NCBI GenBank assembly: GCA_946803715.1
Contig: CAMPET010000060.1
Coordinates: 191,558-247,267 of the forward strand
Source: Beroe ovata
Lineage: Eukaryota > Ctenophora > Nuda > Beroida > Beroidae
Direction of reading: 5' to 3'
DNA length: 55,710 nt
A model generated the notes under the pieces. That model was not told where the DNA came from. It did no database searches and saw only the letters and a list, made by a program, of their open reading frames with translations. The translations under genes were made by a program, and so were the position numbers. Shown one piece after another: positions 10,230 to 20,209 of this stretch (position 1 is the stretch's first letter; every line of letters begins with the position of its first letter).

Positions 10230-10298
10230 ATTCTAAATGATGAGTTTATCACGACGGTCATCTGAATTTATTGATGTTATTTGTGATTCTGATACATC
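10230..10298 (+). ncRNA. C/D snoRNA, guide for 28S GACCGTCGTGA (snR73 / SNORD35-like)
   Basis: C ATGATGA 10237-10243, D' CTGA 10262-10265, C' TGATGT 10272-10277 and D CTGA 10289-10292. The D' guide TCACGACGGTC is an 11-nt perfect complement of 28S GACCGTCGTGA. The fifth base upstream faces the first C of ACCG, which by counting from the A-loop corresponds to yeast Cm2959 (snR73). Confidence 0.75.
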
Positions 10299-10425
10299 AT
10301 TGGACCACTCCTTGTGGACTGACGTATGGTATCTCCCAATGAAAGTATTCTCTTTCAGCGGAGCGGAAAGGAGCAAGTCTATCTCTAATTTAATCGGTGA
10401 GTGAGATGGGGCTGTGACATGAATG

Positions 10426-10545
10426 TAGCTAGATCTTTTCACTTGCTAACCACTACTGGTTACTGAGCTGTATAATCTAGCAAAATGACCTGGCGTTTAT
10501 TTAAACAGGGTTCTTATGATTCTGTTACGCTAATGCCGTACATTC
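10426..10545 (+). ncRNA. H/ACA snoRNA candidate
   Basis: 5' hairpin with lower stem GCTAGAT/ATCTAGC (10428-10434 and 10475-10481), a large internal pocket, and upper stem TAACCA/TGGTTA. H box AAATGA at 10483-10488. 3' hairpin with GGC/GCC base and AACAG/CTGTT stem, then ACA at 10540-10542 three nucleotides before the predicted end. At 120 nt it is a normal size. Target not determined. Confidence 0.6.
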
Positions 10546-10710
10546 AGTTCCTTTCCGACTTATGCCTTATAATATTTCCTTATTTTCGTTGAGTTTACTT
10601 GAAACCTCTTTTCAGACATATTTCCGGACTCCATTATCGCCCGTTCTCACAAAAATGATGTTGCTAAATTTGAGGTAAGCTGTAGCCTAGTGGCTGCTTA
10701 TCATGCCCAT

Positions 10711-10836
10711 ATCCAGCACCTTTATCCCCTTGGCACTGTTCCATCGTTGCCAAGACTACAGCAGGTGCTATAGCAATCAGTTTTCCTAATACTTGTTCTG
10801 TTACAATGGAATGAGTTTCGCTGATTTCGAACATTT
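10711..10836 (+). ncRNA. H/ACA snoRNA candidate
   Basis: 5' hairpin: AGCACCT/AGGTGCT (10715-10721 and 10763-10769), pocket loops, then CTTGGCA/TGCCAAG. H box ATAGCA at 10770-10775 (ANANNA). 3' hairpin: AATCAG/CTGATT with an inner 8-bp stem including G-U pairs. ACA at 10831-10833 followed by three bases. All H/ACA elements are in order and correctly spaced. Target not determined. Confidence 0.7.
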
Positions 10837-10991
10837 TGACCCCCCAAATATTTTTGCCATTGGATGGACGATTTCGACCAGTGTTATTCTTTTCTGCAAT
10901 CAGCAATAATCTTTCAGGTAGCTGCCGGTAGCGCAAGTTAGATTGAAGTAACCAGGTATGATCCACTCAATACCTGATTCCATCCATGTCC

Positions 10992-11073
10992 ACTACACAA
11001 TGATGATTTTCCAAATCACCATCTTTCGGCTGATTGCTTTGAAGATGCCAATCTGCACAGATCTGACTGTTAC
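10992..11073 (+). ncRNA. C/D snoRNA, SNORD32/SNORD51-like (28S Am1511)
   Basis: C ATGATGA 11000-11006, D' CTGA 11040-11043, D CTGA 11063-11066. The D' guide CACCATCTTTCGG is complementary to 28S CCGAAAGATGGTG. Vertebrate U32 carries the same CACCATCTTTCG element. The D' +5 position falls on an A of GAAAG. The D guide (ATCTGCACAGAT) is not that of U32. Confidence 0.75.
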
Positions 11074-11237
11074 TGTATGAAAGTAATATCTGTCTGCACT
11101 GACAGGTTGTATGATCTCATAATGGATGACATTTCAGGCGTGTTCCAAGCTACTGAATGTGTCTGCCCCCTTCCTGATATTGAAAGGTGAATTGTTCAGA
11201 GATTTAAATTAAGAAAAATCGGTACCGATTTCTCGCG

Positions 11238-11313
11238 AAAAATTTCATGATGTATAAATATCTACAGTGAAAAGCGACATGATGCTTATCTGTATTCATA
11301 CTGTCTGAATATC
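11238..11313 (+). ncRNA. C/D snoRNA candidate, target unknown
   Basis: C ATGATGT 11247-11253, C' ATGATGC 11279-11285 and D CTGA 11305-11308, in the last intron of the host. The stretch before D (GTATTCATACTGT) matches no rRNA segment I can recall. Confidence 0.45.
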
Positions 11314-11460
11314 ATTTTATAGGTTGTCTCCTATGCAGTGTCATCAAAGTGATTTTCTAAAACATTGTTGTTTCAGACTGCACGGATCCTACTGAAGAGC
11401 TATGTACTGACGGGATTGTACAGTGTACATTGTACAGTTACTTGGCTAAGGACTGCTTGA

Positions 11461-11978
11461 TCATGATGAAGCATCATACACTTCTAGTATAAACTGTGTT
11501 TAGGCATTCAACTTCTGTGAACGCAGACTCGTCTTTCGGTTTCGATTCCTTGTTCAACATGCCATGCAGCAAGGTTCTCCACCGTCTTCGGAAAGCTTGG
11601 CACGTTACCAGTCTGTCTTGACCCATGTCGAATTTATAGGTGTCGTTAGTACGAAATCTTTCCTTGTTTTCATTTTCATCAGAGAACTCCATTTCAACGA
11701 GTAAATGTTGTATGATACGCCTGATGTTGTATAAGCATGTGATTGCGTGATGTATATTGATAAAATTATTTCTCTGATTCTTATCAAGCTTAAATTGTCG
11801 CACGATATATTTGCCTCGTTTCAATCCTTGCCTTGTCAGTTTCAGAATAGGATGTCATGGTTCCCGCGCGGCGGGTGCACATTCCTTGCACGTGTGCGAT
11901 TACACACGCTGCGCGGCCCTTATTCTGATTCACTCGATCGATGATAGACCCTGTTGAGAATTTCGTTTCGCGCGCGCG
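11461..11978. other. Spacer after the snoRNA host
   Basis: No gene found. The sequence becomes GC-rich towards 11860 with fragments of the hairpin modules (gtgcacattccttgcacgtg, cacacgctgcgcggccc). Confidence 0.5.
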
Positions 11979-11986
11979 GCGCAAAC

Positions 11987-12103
11987 TTGCCGGATGTTAT
12001 CTGTCCACTGTTTCTTGCGCGCCTTCATCGAAGGCCGAAACAAGGCCTGTTTCGGCCTTCGATGAAGGCGCGCAAGAAACAGTGGACAGATAACATCCGG
12101 CAA
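11987..12103. mobile_element. Perfect hairpin MITE, TTGCCGGATG family, with 8-bp TSD
   Basis: A 117-bp near-perfect palindrome: the arms, starting TTGCCGGATGTTATCTGTCC, are complementary over about 56 nt around a 5-nt centre. It is flanked by the 8-bp direct repeat GCGCAAAC (11979-11986 and 12104-12111). No coding capacity. Eight-bp duplications and short TIRs suggest mobilisation by a hAT-type (or other 8-bp-TSD) transposase. Confidence 0.88.
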
Positions 12104-12217
12104 GCGCAAACTTATTCTCAGCTTTGCGGTCTGGCATCGCCCGACAAGTCACAAGTCCAAAACGCGGACGAGTATTTGGGTCATTTTGGAGTTGGACGGA
12201 ATCTTACTTGCGCAGCG

Positions 12218-12300
12218 TTGTCAGATTTTATCTGACCTCTGTTTCTCGCGCGCGGCGATGAAGGCGCGCGGCGAGAAACAGGTCAGGTAACATCTGACAA
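12218..12300. mobile_element. Related hairpin element, TTGTCAGAT variant
   Basis: Inverted ends TTGTCAGATTTTATCTGACC and GGTCAGGTAACATCTGACAA around a GCGCGC centre with TTTCTCGCGCGC arms. Same plan as the neighbouring element but diverged. No clear TSD. Confidence 0.7.
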
Positions 12301-12946
12301 TACCGGTATAGTATGCTATTGTTAACACGATGGTATCCGTATATAATATTGCAATTGCAATATGGTATCTGCATAATACAAGCTTATAGTTATCTGAATG
12401 AAATTTAGAAAAATAGAATTCATACACGTTGACACTGACATTTGATGTGCAGTGCACCTTCAACCTATTCACAGTCATGAGACAAATTTTTCTAGTCTCA
12501 ACTGAGCTTGACCAACTGAGCCTGGTCATAGCTGATACAGGATTTCCCTTCTCGTGGGTAGGAAGAAATCTTGTTTACAACATCAGACTTACAAAGAACA
12601 TTATACATCGATACAATCCTTTTTTATACATCGTGGTTTCATTTGAACTCAAGTCCGCAAGAAGTTGGCTCCATGGAGTTATCACTGATGACAGTTGGGG
12701 CTGTTGGAGAATTGAATGGCCTTGATATCATGAGAGATTTTGCAATTGCAATCAAATTCATCTCAACCAAAAAACAAATAGCAAATGTAAAGCCCTTGTT
12801 CCTGCTTTACAATAAACATGGAATTGGAATGTACTAGATCCAACCCCCAGTCTTGTCAAACTGCACAGTAAAATATCGCTTGTTTTATCCCACTCGTTAT
12901 AACGCAAGGCCGGCATGTTTCAACTAAAAATGAAGAAGGGAGCTGA
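12301..12946. other. Spacer without recognisable genes
   Basis: AT-rich; only short chance ORFs. It lies downstream of DNAI2 (minus strand) and may include its 3' UTR. Confidence 0.45.
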
Positions 12947-15900
12947 TCAGTGCTGTTCTTCTTTCTCCTTTTTCTCGATTCCAGCTTTCTCCTGTTCGAC
13001 TGTGAACCAGAAGTTCTTCTCTGCTTCCTGTACAAGTTCCTCCGGGTCCTCAGCGTCCTCATCGGGGACTCTAGAGGAAGATGGGATAAGAATGAAAATT
13101 GTCAAAAGTATACATCCACCTGTTGAAATATTGTGATAAGCGTTGTAATTACGACAGTTAGGAATGAAAGAACAAAAACTCTTACTTTTCCTCTTGTTGC
13201 GATTTCGCCCTTTCTTTCAGCTTCATTTCTCTGTATCTGCTCTCAAGGATCTTCTCACGTTTTGTCTCCCTCTCAAACATTTGTGTCACTGAAGCCTTCT
13301 CATTTCGCTGTTGCTGTGACAACGCTGACAAATAGCGGAATCATTAGAATGTAATGTTCGTCAAATAGTCACGCTGATAGTAAATTTGGCATAACTCCAG
13401 ATATGTTCTAGAAAATCATGAAGCAGCAACATGATTATTCTTCATGAGTTATGCCGAATGTATGTATAGCAATAGAAACGAACTACTGCAAACTACTCAC
13501 ATTCACTGAGCTCCAGTAGAGTTACATTTCCTGAATGGGAACCGCACGCAAGCAGACTTCCAGATTCCTGAATCCTCAGACAGTTGAGAGCCTCATCGCA
13601 TACCTGACAGCAGATTAGACATCAGGCTCGGGGGAGGAAAACCAGGTACCTAGAACATTCCAAGTCCGTACCTGTAGACTAAGAGTTGGGTCATTCTGTT
13701 TGAACATGTAGTCCCAAACATCGAGACATCCATCCATGCGTGATGTGAAGAACACAGCTGGCCGGATTGGTGACCAACAACCGTCTGTGAGGTATGACTT
13801 GTGGAATCTGTAATACACGAGGGAGTTATTATTGAGACGCTGTACGTTCCACATTGCCAGTAGGAAACCAGCTGACACCAGCACTAAGAAACCAGCTGAC
13901 ACCAGCACTAGGAAACCAGCTGACACCAGATCTAAAACACGAGTCTCGATTTAGAACGATCACCTCGAATATCATCACATGACTCACTTGGTCCACATGA
14001 TGGAGGATTCCCTGAGATCCTCAGACCATATTCGAGCAGTCCAATCACCCACAGTGAGGAAGTTCTTGGGGAAGAATGGGTTTCGTTGTAGAGCGTACAC
14101 TGGTCCATAGTGACCACTGTAATGTCACGGTGGTAAGTACACTTAATACCGTGTTTATCTGATTAGGAATTATCGCACAACCGACAAAATTAACCTGAAG
14201 TTAGCCACGATCCTGTCAGCCGGCGATTTAGCCTTCCTGTTGCAGCTAAGCACAATTCCTTGCTCGGTTCCCACCATAAACTTAGTTGGCTGCGAAGAGT
14301 TTCAATCAATAAACCCATCCCAAAAAGAAATGACATATCAATTTCAGAAGTTTCAGTGCATATCCTGGCCGTTTTCAGTGTAAATACCATTGTGGATTCG
14401 TATTCTAGGGAAATTCCGCCGAGAGTAGGTTTTGCGCCCTTGTCCAAGTTAAGCATCAGAGTTTCTGTGGGCTCAGCCATTTTCCTGATGTCCCACCACA
14501 GAACTTGGCCGTCGGTAGATGTTGTGAAACACTCCGTTCCTGAAGAAATGTGAATGTGAGCGAGAGTTGTGGAAAATGCCAGGTTGTTATGTCTCAACGC
14601 TTGTTACAGATTTGTGAGCGCGCGGCGCGTCGTTACTAGGTAACAGAGAAAATTAAAAAGTGGGATTTTCGCTGAGATCTTGAAAATGTCGTCGCGCGCT
14701 CCAACAATCACCATCTTTCAACGCATGTCGAGGAAAATTTGCCACAACATACTCATATCAGTTCGTCGTAATGAATTAATAGAGCGAATGTCAAACCTGT
14801 CTTTGAGGTGAGGAATATACATTTGTAGAGAGGGTCAGAGTGACTGTTGGAAATGGATGATACTTCAATTGGTTGTGATCCTTTCCTTGTATCCCAAAAC
14901 GCTGGAAATGTTGTCAGATCAACCTTCTGTAACACCGAGAAATAGCAGCGTTCTGCTTGCCATAAAGTAAAGGATGTGATAACTCACCAAGTTGTCCATT
15001 ATACTGGCCACCAACTAGGCAGTGAGGATCCTTGGGGTTGTATTCGATACACACAAGAGGGGAGATAGGTTTGAGAGTCATATCAGGCTTGTTGGGCGAC
15101 TCGACATCCCAAATGTAGGAGTCCATGCACATGCCAGGGGCAGATCTCTGGAATTCAAGCACAGAGTACGCAACGGCCAATTTCTGTGCGTTATCTGGAT
15201 ACCAACTGATGTTTGATGCTGTCCTCTTTAGTTCATTGGGATCCCTGTTTTAGTTTCGTGTCAATGAAGTAGTATATGTAGTGTCAACAATGATTGATTT
15301 CATCATGTAAAATTCATTATAAGAGAAGGCATAATTACGGTGTTTTAAAGAATGTGTGGCAAACGGACTTATGCTCGGTGGTAGGTATAAAGTGCAGACA
15401 GTACCAATGTTCACTGACACATTTCATTGACACAGTTGATTCGTTACAAGACTGCCATGTTAATGAAGAGTTTGGTTAAGGATTTTATCAACCAAACTCT
15501 TCACCCGGACAGAATGGCTGCTAGTGGTATGGAAGCTGTAAGGAGACAGGGGGATACCAATTCGAGGCTACAGATATTACCTGAATACATTGATAGTCTT
15601 TGCACTTGGTGGTTCTGCACATCCATCCTCAACTATGTCATTGAAATACTCCTCATAGATGTCAACCGCATTGTTCTGTCTGATTGTGTGCTCCATAACC
15701 TGCAAATATTCGTTATTTCACATTTTCGACAAGACCAAAGAGGTTGTTGTACGTAGCAAATTTCGGATTGATCATGACGTATTACTCACACTGCCAAGTT
15801 GCTGGATAGCTTGGATGTAAACTTCGTCTTTCTCCACTTTCTTTCTAAATCTCATTGTCTGTTCAACCTCAGCTGGGTTGATGTCTTTAGGCCACCCTCC

Positions 15901-16253
15901 CTCAACATGATTTATTCCACGACTTTGAGTTTCAAACCGTTCCGTGTTTACCTGAATTTAACAAGACGCATTTTGTAAGAGGAGTTCATGGATCAGTTTG
16001 TTGAAAAAGAGTCTCAATGACAACAATTCATTTCAGTTGATCAATTCTTTCATTTTGTCGAAAAAGTTACCTCATGTTCAGACATTTCAGGAGCACACTG
16101 AATAGCACTTTCGCAAGGATTTCTTTCAATGAAACTTTCTTTTAGGGAATCATCTACTGGGATGTCTACTAAGGACTCTGCTGTTCGGTCAGTAAAGTTG
16201 CATTGTCGACCAAATTCCTCGCGTTTTTTGGTGTAAACGTACTGAATCTCCAT
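12947..16253 (-). CDS. DNAI2: Axonemal dynein intermediate chain 2
   Basis: Twelve exons on the minus strand join in frame: 16253-16071, 15951-15790, 15699-15581, 15244-14988, 14901-14797, 14539-14388, 14289-14195, 14116-13988, 13807-13672, 13603-13501, 13324-13186 and 13070-12947. The protein is 567 residues (605 in human). It begins [18 protein letters not shown] and contains [70 protein letters not shown] and [15 protein letters not shown], each close to the animal DNAI2 sequence. WD repeats span the middle; the end is charged and coiled ([12 protein letters not shown], then an acidic segment). It is a structural chain of outer dynein arms, so the organism has motile cilia or flagella. The C-terminal acidic tail is shorter than in mammals. 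Confidence 0.96.
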
Positions 16254-18320
16254 GGTGCCTTCTTGCCTAGCAGACGTTATTATGAATATCGATTTGTATT
16301 GTCATTGTCAGCATTGAAAACTGATAGTTTAGAAATTAGACCTGACATGAATGGAACCCTGTTGGCTCCCATATCAGGAGATCAGAGCCTAAGTAACTCT
16401 ATTAACATCGTTTATGTTGTCACTGATTGTCATTATTCAAAATCAATCAGTATCAGTTATGAGACTAATAAACAGTGATCCGATCATTCAGTTTATGTTG
16501 TCCATATTGAGATATTAAGCTCATGTTTTCAATCACAAAAGGCAAGAATTGATCCAGATATAAGACACATGCAATATAAATAGAAAACTGGAAATACGAT
16601 TTTTACGGCCTGAAATTATCTCCTTGATACATGGGATAGGAGGTAGGTACTAAACTCTGTGTCCTCAAAATAGGGTCAGAAGAGAAAACTCGATATAAAA
16701 AATAAGTCACTATCTAAGAAGTCTGACAATTACAGCTCAGTCTACCATTGAATAGAATTGATAGGGATTGGGCTACAGTAAAAGTCATGGGTAGATTGAA
16801 TGCAAGGGTCAGTGTTAGGGCAAGGGAAATGATTTGTCAAAGTCTAAATTATTGTCATGGAGGCATGTTTGATACAGATTAGGGAGATTTTTGTGCTCTA
16901 AGGCAGGCACCTGGTTTTAGGGAATCCATCCTCCACACCAACACTAGACCTTTAATGAAGCCAAACCCCCAAACCCTGGCCCTTTCTCTATCTCTTACCC
17001 GTAACCTAATATCAACCAATATGTATATTTTAAGTATAATAGTGGACATATCCACTATAGTGAGGCTTCTTGGATTGTGCAAGAATCAATAATGAATGCC
17101 TATTGAATGGATATTTGTTATTTAAGTCATACATACAAACTCATGAAATCAGCCAGTTACCTTTATCCATATTAACCTCAATGCAAGTAACCTTGTACCT
17201 TTTATTAATGATTCAGACTTGCTGATAACACACAGATGTGACAAATATAATTGTAAGGGAGTCAAAAACGTTTCATTGTAAGAAACAACATCTTCAGTTT
17301 TCAAATTTGATTGTTATAAGTAGTGTTGATAAGTATTACTTCTTCAGATTAAGTTCATTAGTGTATGTTTCACTGAAACTCCCTGTTTGATAAGTAGCAT
17401 CTGTGTGTTATCAAAAATTCACTGTTCTTGATCTCTCATGTGACTTCTACAAAACACCCCAATAACTCAACTTGTATAAATGCACTGATAAAACATTTTG
17501 TTTTCACAGGGAAGAGGAAGTTTATAGACAGTTGAATGGATGAATAAATAAATTATTTTGATGATACATTAGCATTTATACATTCACAGTAACTCTTTTT
17601 ATTATTGAGCTCGAGTTTCAAGGTTGAAAGGAGTTTATTGTCTTTAATGGAACATAAAATACTGCCAAAAGTTTAAATTAATCTGTTCAAAAATCACTCT
17701 ACTAAACAAGGAAAATAACAATCATAAATTGTTACTTTCCAAAAACCGAAAGCTTCTATCTAAACACTGTACTGAACAAGGGAAATAACAATCATAAATT
17801 GATACTTTCCAAAAAACCAAAAGCTGCTACATGCTATCCTTGAAAAAACTCTCTAGAAACATTGGAGATAAATTCACCAATATTTAATATACTGCTAGTT
17901 TCATATTATATCAACAAATAACAAAAAAATGTTCAGTCATTGAATCCAATTATTTCTTCAACAAATCTTCGAAAGTAAATGATATATGCACTGATACTTA
18001 GCTGTTTTATAATACGAAAAGCAATCAAATTCTAACAAACTCTTAAAAAATGATTCATTATGGATAAGATAAGATAAGATAAGAATTTATGGTATAAAAC
18101 CATCACACATATCAAGAAAATTTATTCAATACAGTCTCTACCACTGAAAAACGCCACCTTTCTGCTAAGGTGTCCATTATCATTGTGAAAATAAAATACT
18201 TAATAAATGTTTATTCCTTTTCTTCTAGCTACCTGAGGATGAGCCCTCAGGTATTCATTAAATCTATCCTTGTTGGAAAGATAATTTCCTCCTTCAATTT
18301 TGCTAAATTGGATGCGTGAG
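16254..18320. other. AT-rich spacer
   Basis: No coding exons recognised. It contains short direct repeats (caagggaaataacaatcata near 17708 and 17778) and gataa repeats near 18063. It should include the DNAI2 promoter. Confidence 0.5.
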
Positions 18321-18489
18321 TGCGTGACCCAAATACTCCGCGCGCGCCGCGCGTCTCTGTACGACTTTTCATTTCCCTGCAGTGAGTAGAACATGTGCAC
18401 ACGTTGCGCGCCCCTATTCTACTCAGTGAACTGAAAAGTCGTAGAAAGGACGGAGACGCGCAGCGCGCGCGGAGTATTTGGGTCACGCA
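18321..18489. mobile_element. Large GC-rich palindromic element (TGCGTGACCCAAATACTCC ends)
   Basis: Inverted ends TGCGTGACCCAAATACTCC and GGAGTATTTGGGTCACGCA enclose GCGCGC arms and the module with actgaaaagtcgtagaa. Pieces recur near 2945-3010, 39727-39780 and 52110-52200. No coding content. Confidence 0.75.
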
Positions 18490-18595
18490 GCGCGGGAACA
18501 GTAGAACAGGGACGCGCCACGTGTGCACAGTGAACATTAAATAAGGAGTGCACAAAGTGCGAATTTTTCAGATCTTATTTGACCTCTGCTGTTGA

Positions 18596-18728
18596 ACTCT
18601 TTCTCGTAATCACAATTAAAGCAAAATAGTATGTTTATGTCTTTGCGGAGCTGCATTGTCAGTGACAATGCAGCTCCGCAAAGACATAAACATACTATTT
18701 TGCTTTAATTGTGATTACGAGAAAGAGT
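18596..18728. repeat. Perfect 66-bp palindrome with a one-base centre
   Basis: Arms 18596-18661 and 18663-18728 are exact reverse complements around a single G at 18662. The arms are AT-rich (…aattaaagcaaaatagtatg…) and unlike the GC-rich hairpin families. No TSD recognised. It may be a real foldback or an assembly or amplification artefact. Confidence 0.85.
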
Positions 18729-18944
18729 GATTTAACAAAATATTACAAATATTTGTCTGAATCTACTTTTGCTAGCTATGACTAGCTTTGTTTTCTCTAT
18801 CTGGTAAAAATTCTGAAGACACCATTTTACACTTTTAGCTGCCATTAACCTGCTTGTTCATTGTGCGCAAGTGCTGTTGTTACCACCCTATTAATTGCTT
18901 TCAGTGTTAACTGTCATTCATCCTTTGATTTGATGAAGTTGCGA

Positions 18945-19040
18945 CTTGTAGGATTTTACCCTACCGTCAGTGCGCACGATTTTCAATCCGCCCCGACAGG
19001 GATAAAATCCCGCCAGCAAGGGTAGGGTGAAATCCTACAA
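18945..19040. mobile_element. Hairpin MITE, CTTGTAGGATTT family, with 8-bp TSD
   Basis: TIRs CTTGTAGGATTTTACCCTAC and GTAGGGTGAAATCCTACAA. Flanked by the 8-bp direct repeat AGTTGCGA (18937-18944 and 19041-19048). The centre is GC-rich without an ORF. It is the best-bounded copy of this family. Confidence 0.85.
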
Positions 19041-19483
19041 AGTTGCGACATACTGAAGCTGTTTCCATCGATTTGAAAAGCCTACTGCCTCTCAGGTCAT
19101 AGATTAGAATAAGGGTTATCCAAAATGACCACATACTGAGGCTCTAATGCCTCTTCTGTCACTATAGCAGAATACTGTATGTTTTGTGGACAAATCCTTT
19201 CTGGTTCTATCACCACATCAGACATCCTGATTAAATATGCTTCTCATTGTCATTCACCCTGCTTCTATTGAGTGAATTTTAGCTGTCACTCTATTGTCAT
19301 AGTTATTTGTGATTTGCTCATGTATTGGTCTCTGTTGGCCATATCTATTTCTGTCTGATAGTACACTAGGAAGTGTATTTCAACTGGTTGCAGGTTTCCA
19401 ACCCCCAGAAAACATAGAGGAACTGAGCTTAAGTTTGTTCAATATGTCTTGATTGATAACATCTTATCTCTATCAGGAGAAGA

Positions 19484-20209
19484 ATGAAACTACTTCTATT
19501 GAATTTGGTATTAAGCACCATGGCACTTGTTGGAGTTTCTGGCCAGTATATTGTTCAATGTCCACAAGGGGAAATATTCAATTCAACTGTTGGAATATGC
19601 GAAATGTGTCCAAATGCCACATATTGGAAAATGATTTTAGATAAGGATGAAAAGCTCACAGGTGTTATATGTGAGCCTTGCCCTGTGTTCAAAACTTCTC
19701 CTCAAGGATCTAAAGACATCACTTACTGTGTGTGTCGTGATGAAAAATGTGGGAGTAAAGGATCAAATTTAAACATTGTTCTTGGAATAATTGCTTCTGT
19801 TGTAATTATAATGTTGATTGTGGGAGCACTGTTTTGGTGTAAAGGTAATTTGAATGATTTCATGAAGTCTGTGCAAGGTGATCATGATGACATACCCAGT
19901 GATGCAGGAGATCGGTTGCTCAATGACAAGATGACTGCCCCGAACATCCTCGATTTGGATGTGGATGTGACGGATGAACAACTCGGGGATAACTACAACA
20001 CGATAACTGCTGAAGGAGACCACAATGATTTCGATGCTGTTGTGAGGGCAGCTGTCATCAGCGAGAAGCGCAGGTCTCGTGCCATGTCCATGTCATCGAT
20101 GACATCGCTCAATGAAATGCCACATGCACGATTGCGTTCTGGATCAGGAATGGGTGAAATTGAGCCAATACCCTCCTACAGTGATCTTGAGGGACAAACA
20201 AATGTTTGA
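19484..20209 (+). CDS. Single-pass membrane protein with short Cys-rich ectodomain
   Basis: An uninterrupted 241-codon frame. Residues 1-20 are a signal peptide (MKLLLLNLVL...VSG). Residues 21-95 form an ectodomain with Cys pairs (CPQGEIFN, CEMCPN, CEPCPVF, YCVCRDEKCG) resembling one TNF-receptor or ephrin-receptor-like Cys module. Residues 97-119 are a transmembrane helix (LNIVLGIIASVVIIMLIVGA). The tail of about 120 residues is acidic, then basic and Ser-rich (EKRRSRAMSMSSM). A splice acceptor (tctatcag) lies 7 nt before the ATG. I do not recognise an orthologue; the domain order suggests a small receptor or adaptor, but no ligand or signalling motif identifies its role. Confidence 0.8.
   Translation: MKLLLLNLVLSTMALVGVSGQYIVQCPQGEIFNSTVGICEMCPNATYWKMILDKDEKLTGVICEPCPVFKTSPQGSKDITYCVCRDEKCGSKGSNLNIVLGIIASVVIIMLIVGALFWCKGNLNDFMKSVQGDHDDIPSDAGDRLLNDKMTAPNILDLDVDVTDEQLGDNYNTITAEGDHNDFDAVVRAAVISEKRRSRAMSMSSMTSLNEMPHARLRSGSGMGEIEPIPSYSDLEGQTNV

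Larger units (their letters stand above)
6380..11460 (+). ncRNA. Multi-exon non-coding snoRNA host gene
   Basis: I see about 17 short exons with good GT-AG borders: 6444-6507, 7137-7181, 7369-7421, 7602-7640, 8054-8125, 8308-8355, 8762-8803, 9069-9118, 9477-9536, 9716-9765, 9906 (or 9930)-9963, 10137-10194, 10359-10396, 10616-10674, 10918-10955, 11138-11186 and a last one from 11377. They carry no continuous reading frame; exon 7369-7421, for example, has stops in all three frames. The introns hold at least ten C/D-box snoRNA candidates and two good H/ACA candidates, mostly one per intron, with guides matching known 18S, 5.8S and 28S methylation sites. This is the architecture of a dedicated host such as GAS5. 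A first exon probably lies at about 6380-6398, after a pyrimidine tract ttaccctttc that could be a TOP-type start. Exon borders and the 3' end are inferred from splice consensus only. Confidence 0.75.

Noticed and set aside
6444..11186. Short in-frame peptides across the tiny exons (for example VIKELKNLNSGLLRTL and ITIYSADRLYFQQQ), suggesting a protein gene
   Set aside because: The frames do not continue through neighbouring exons, and one exon (7369-7421) has stops in all three frames. The introns explain the gene better as a snoRNA host.
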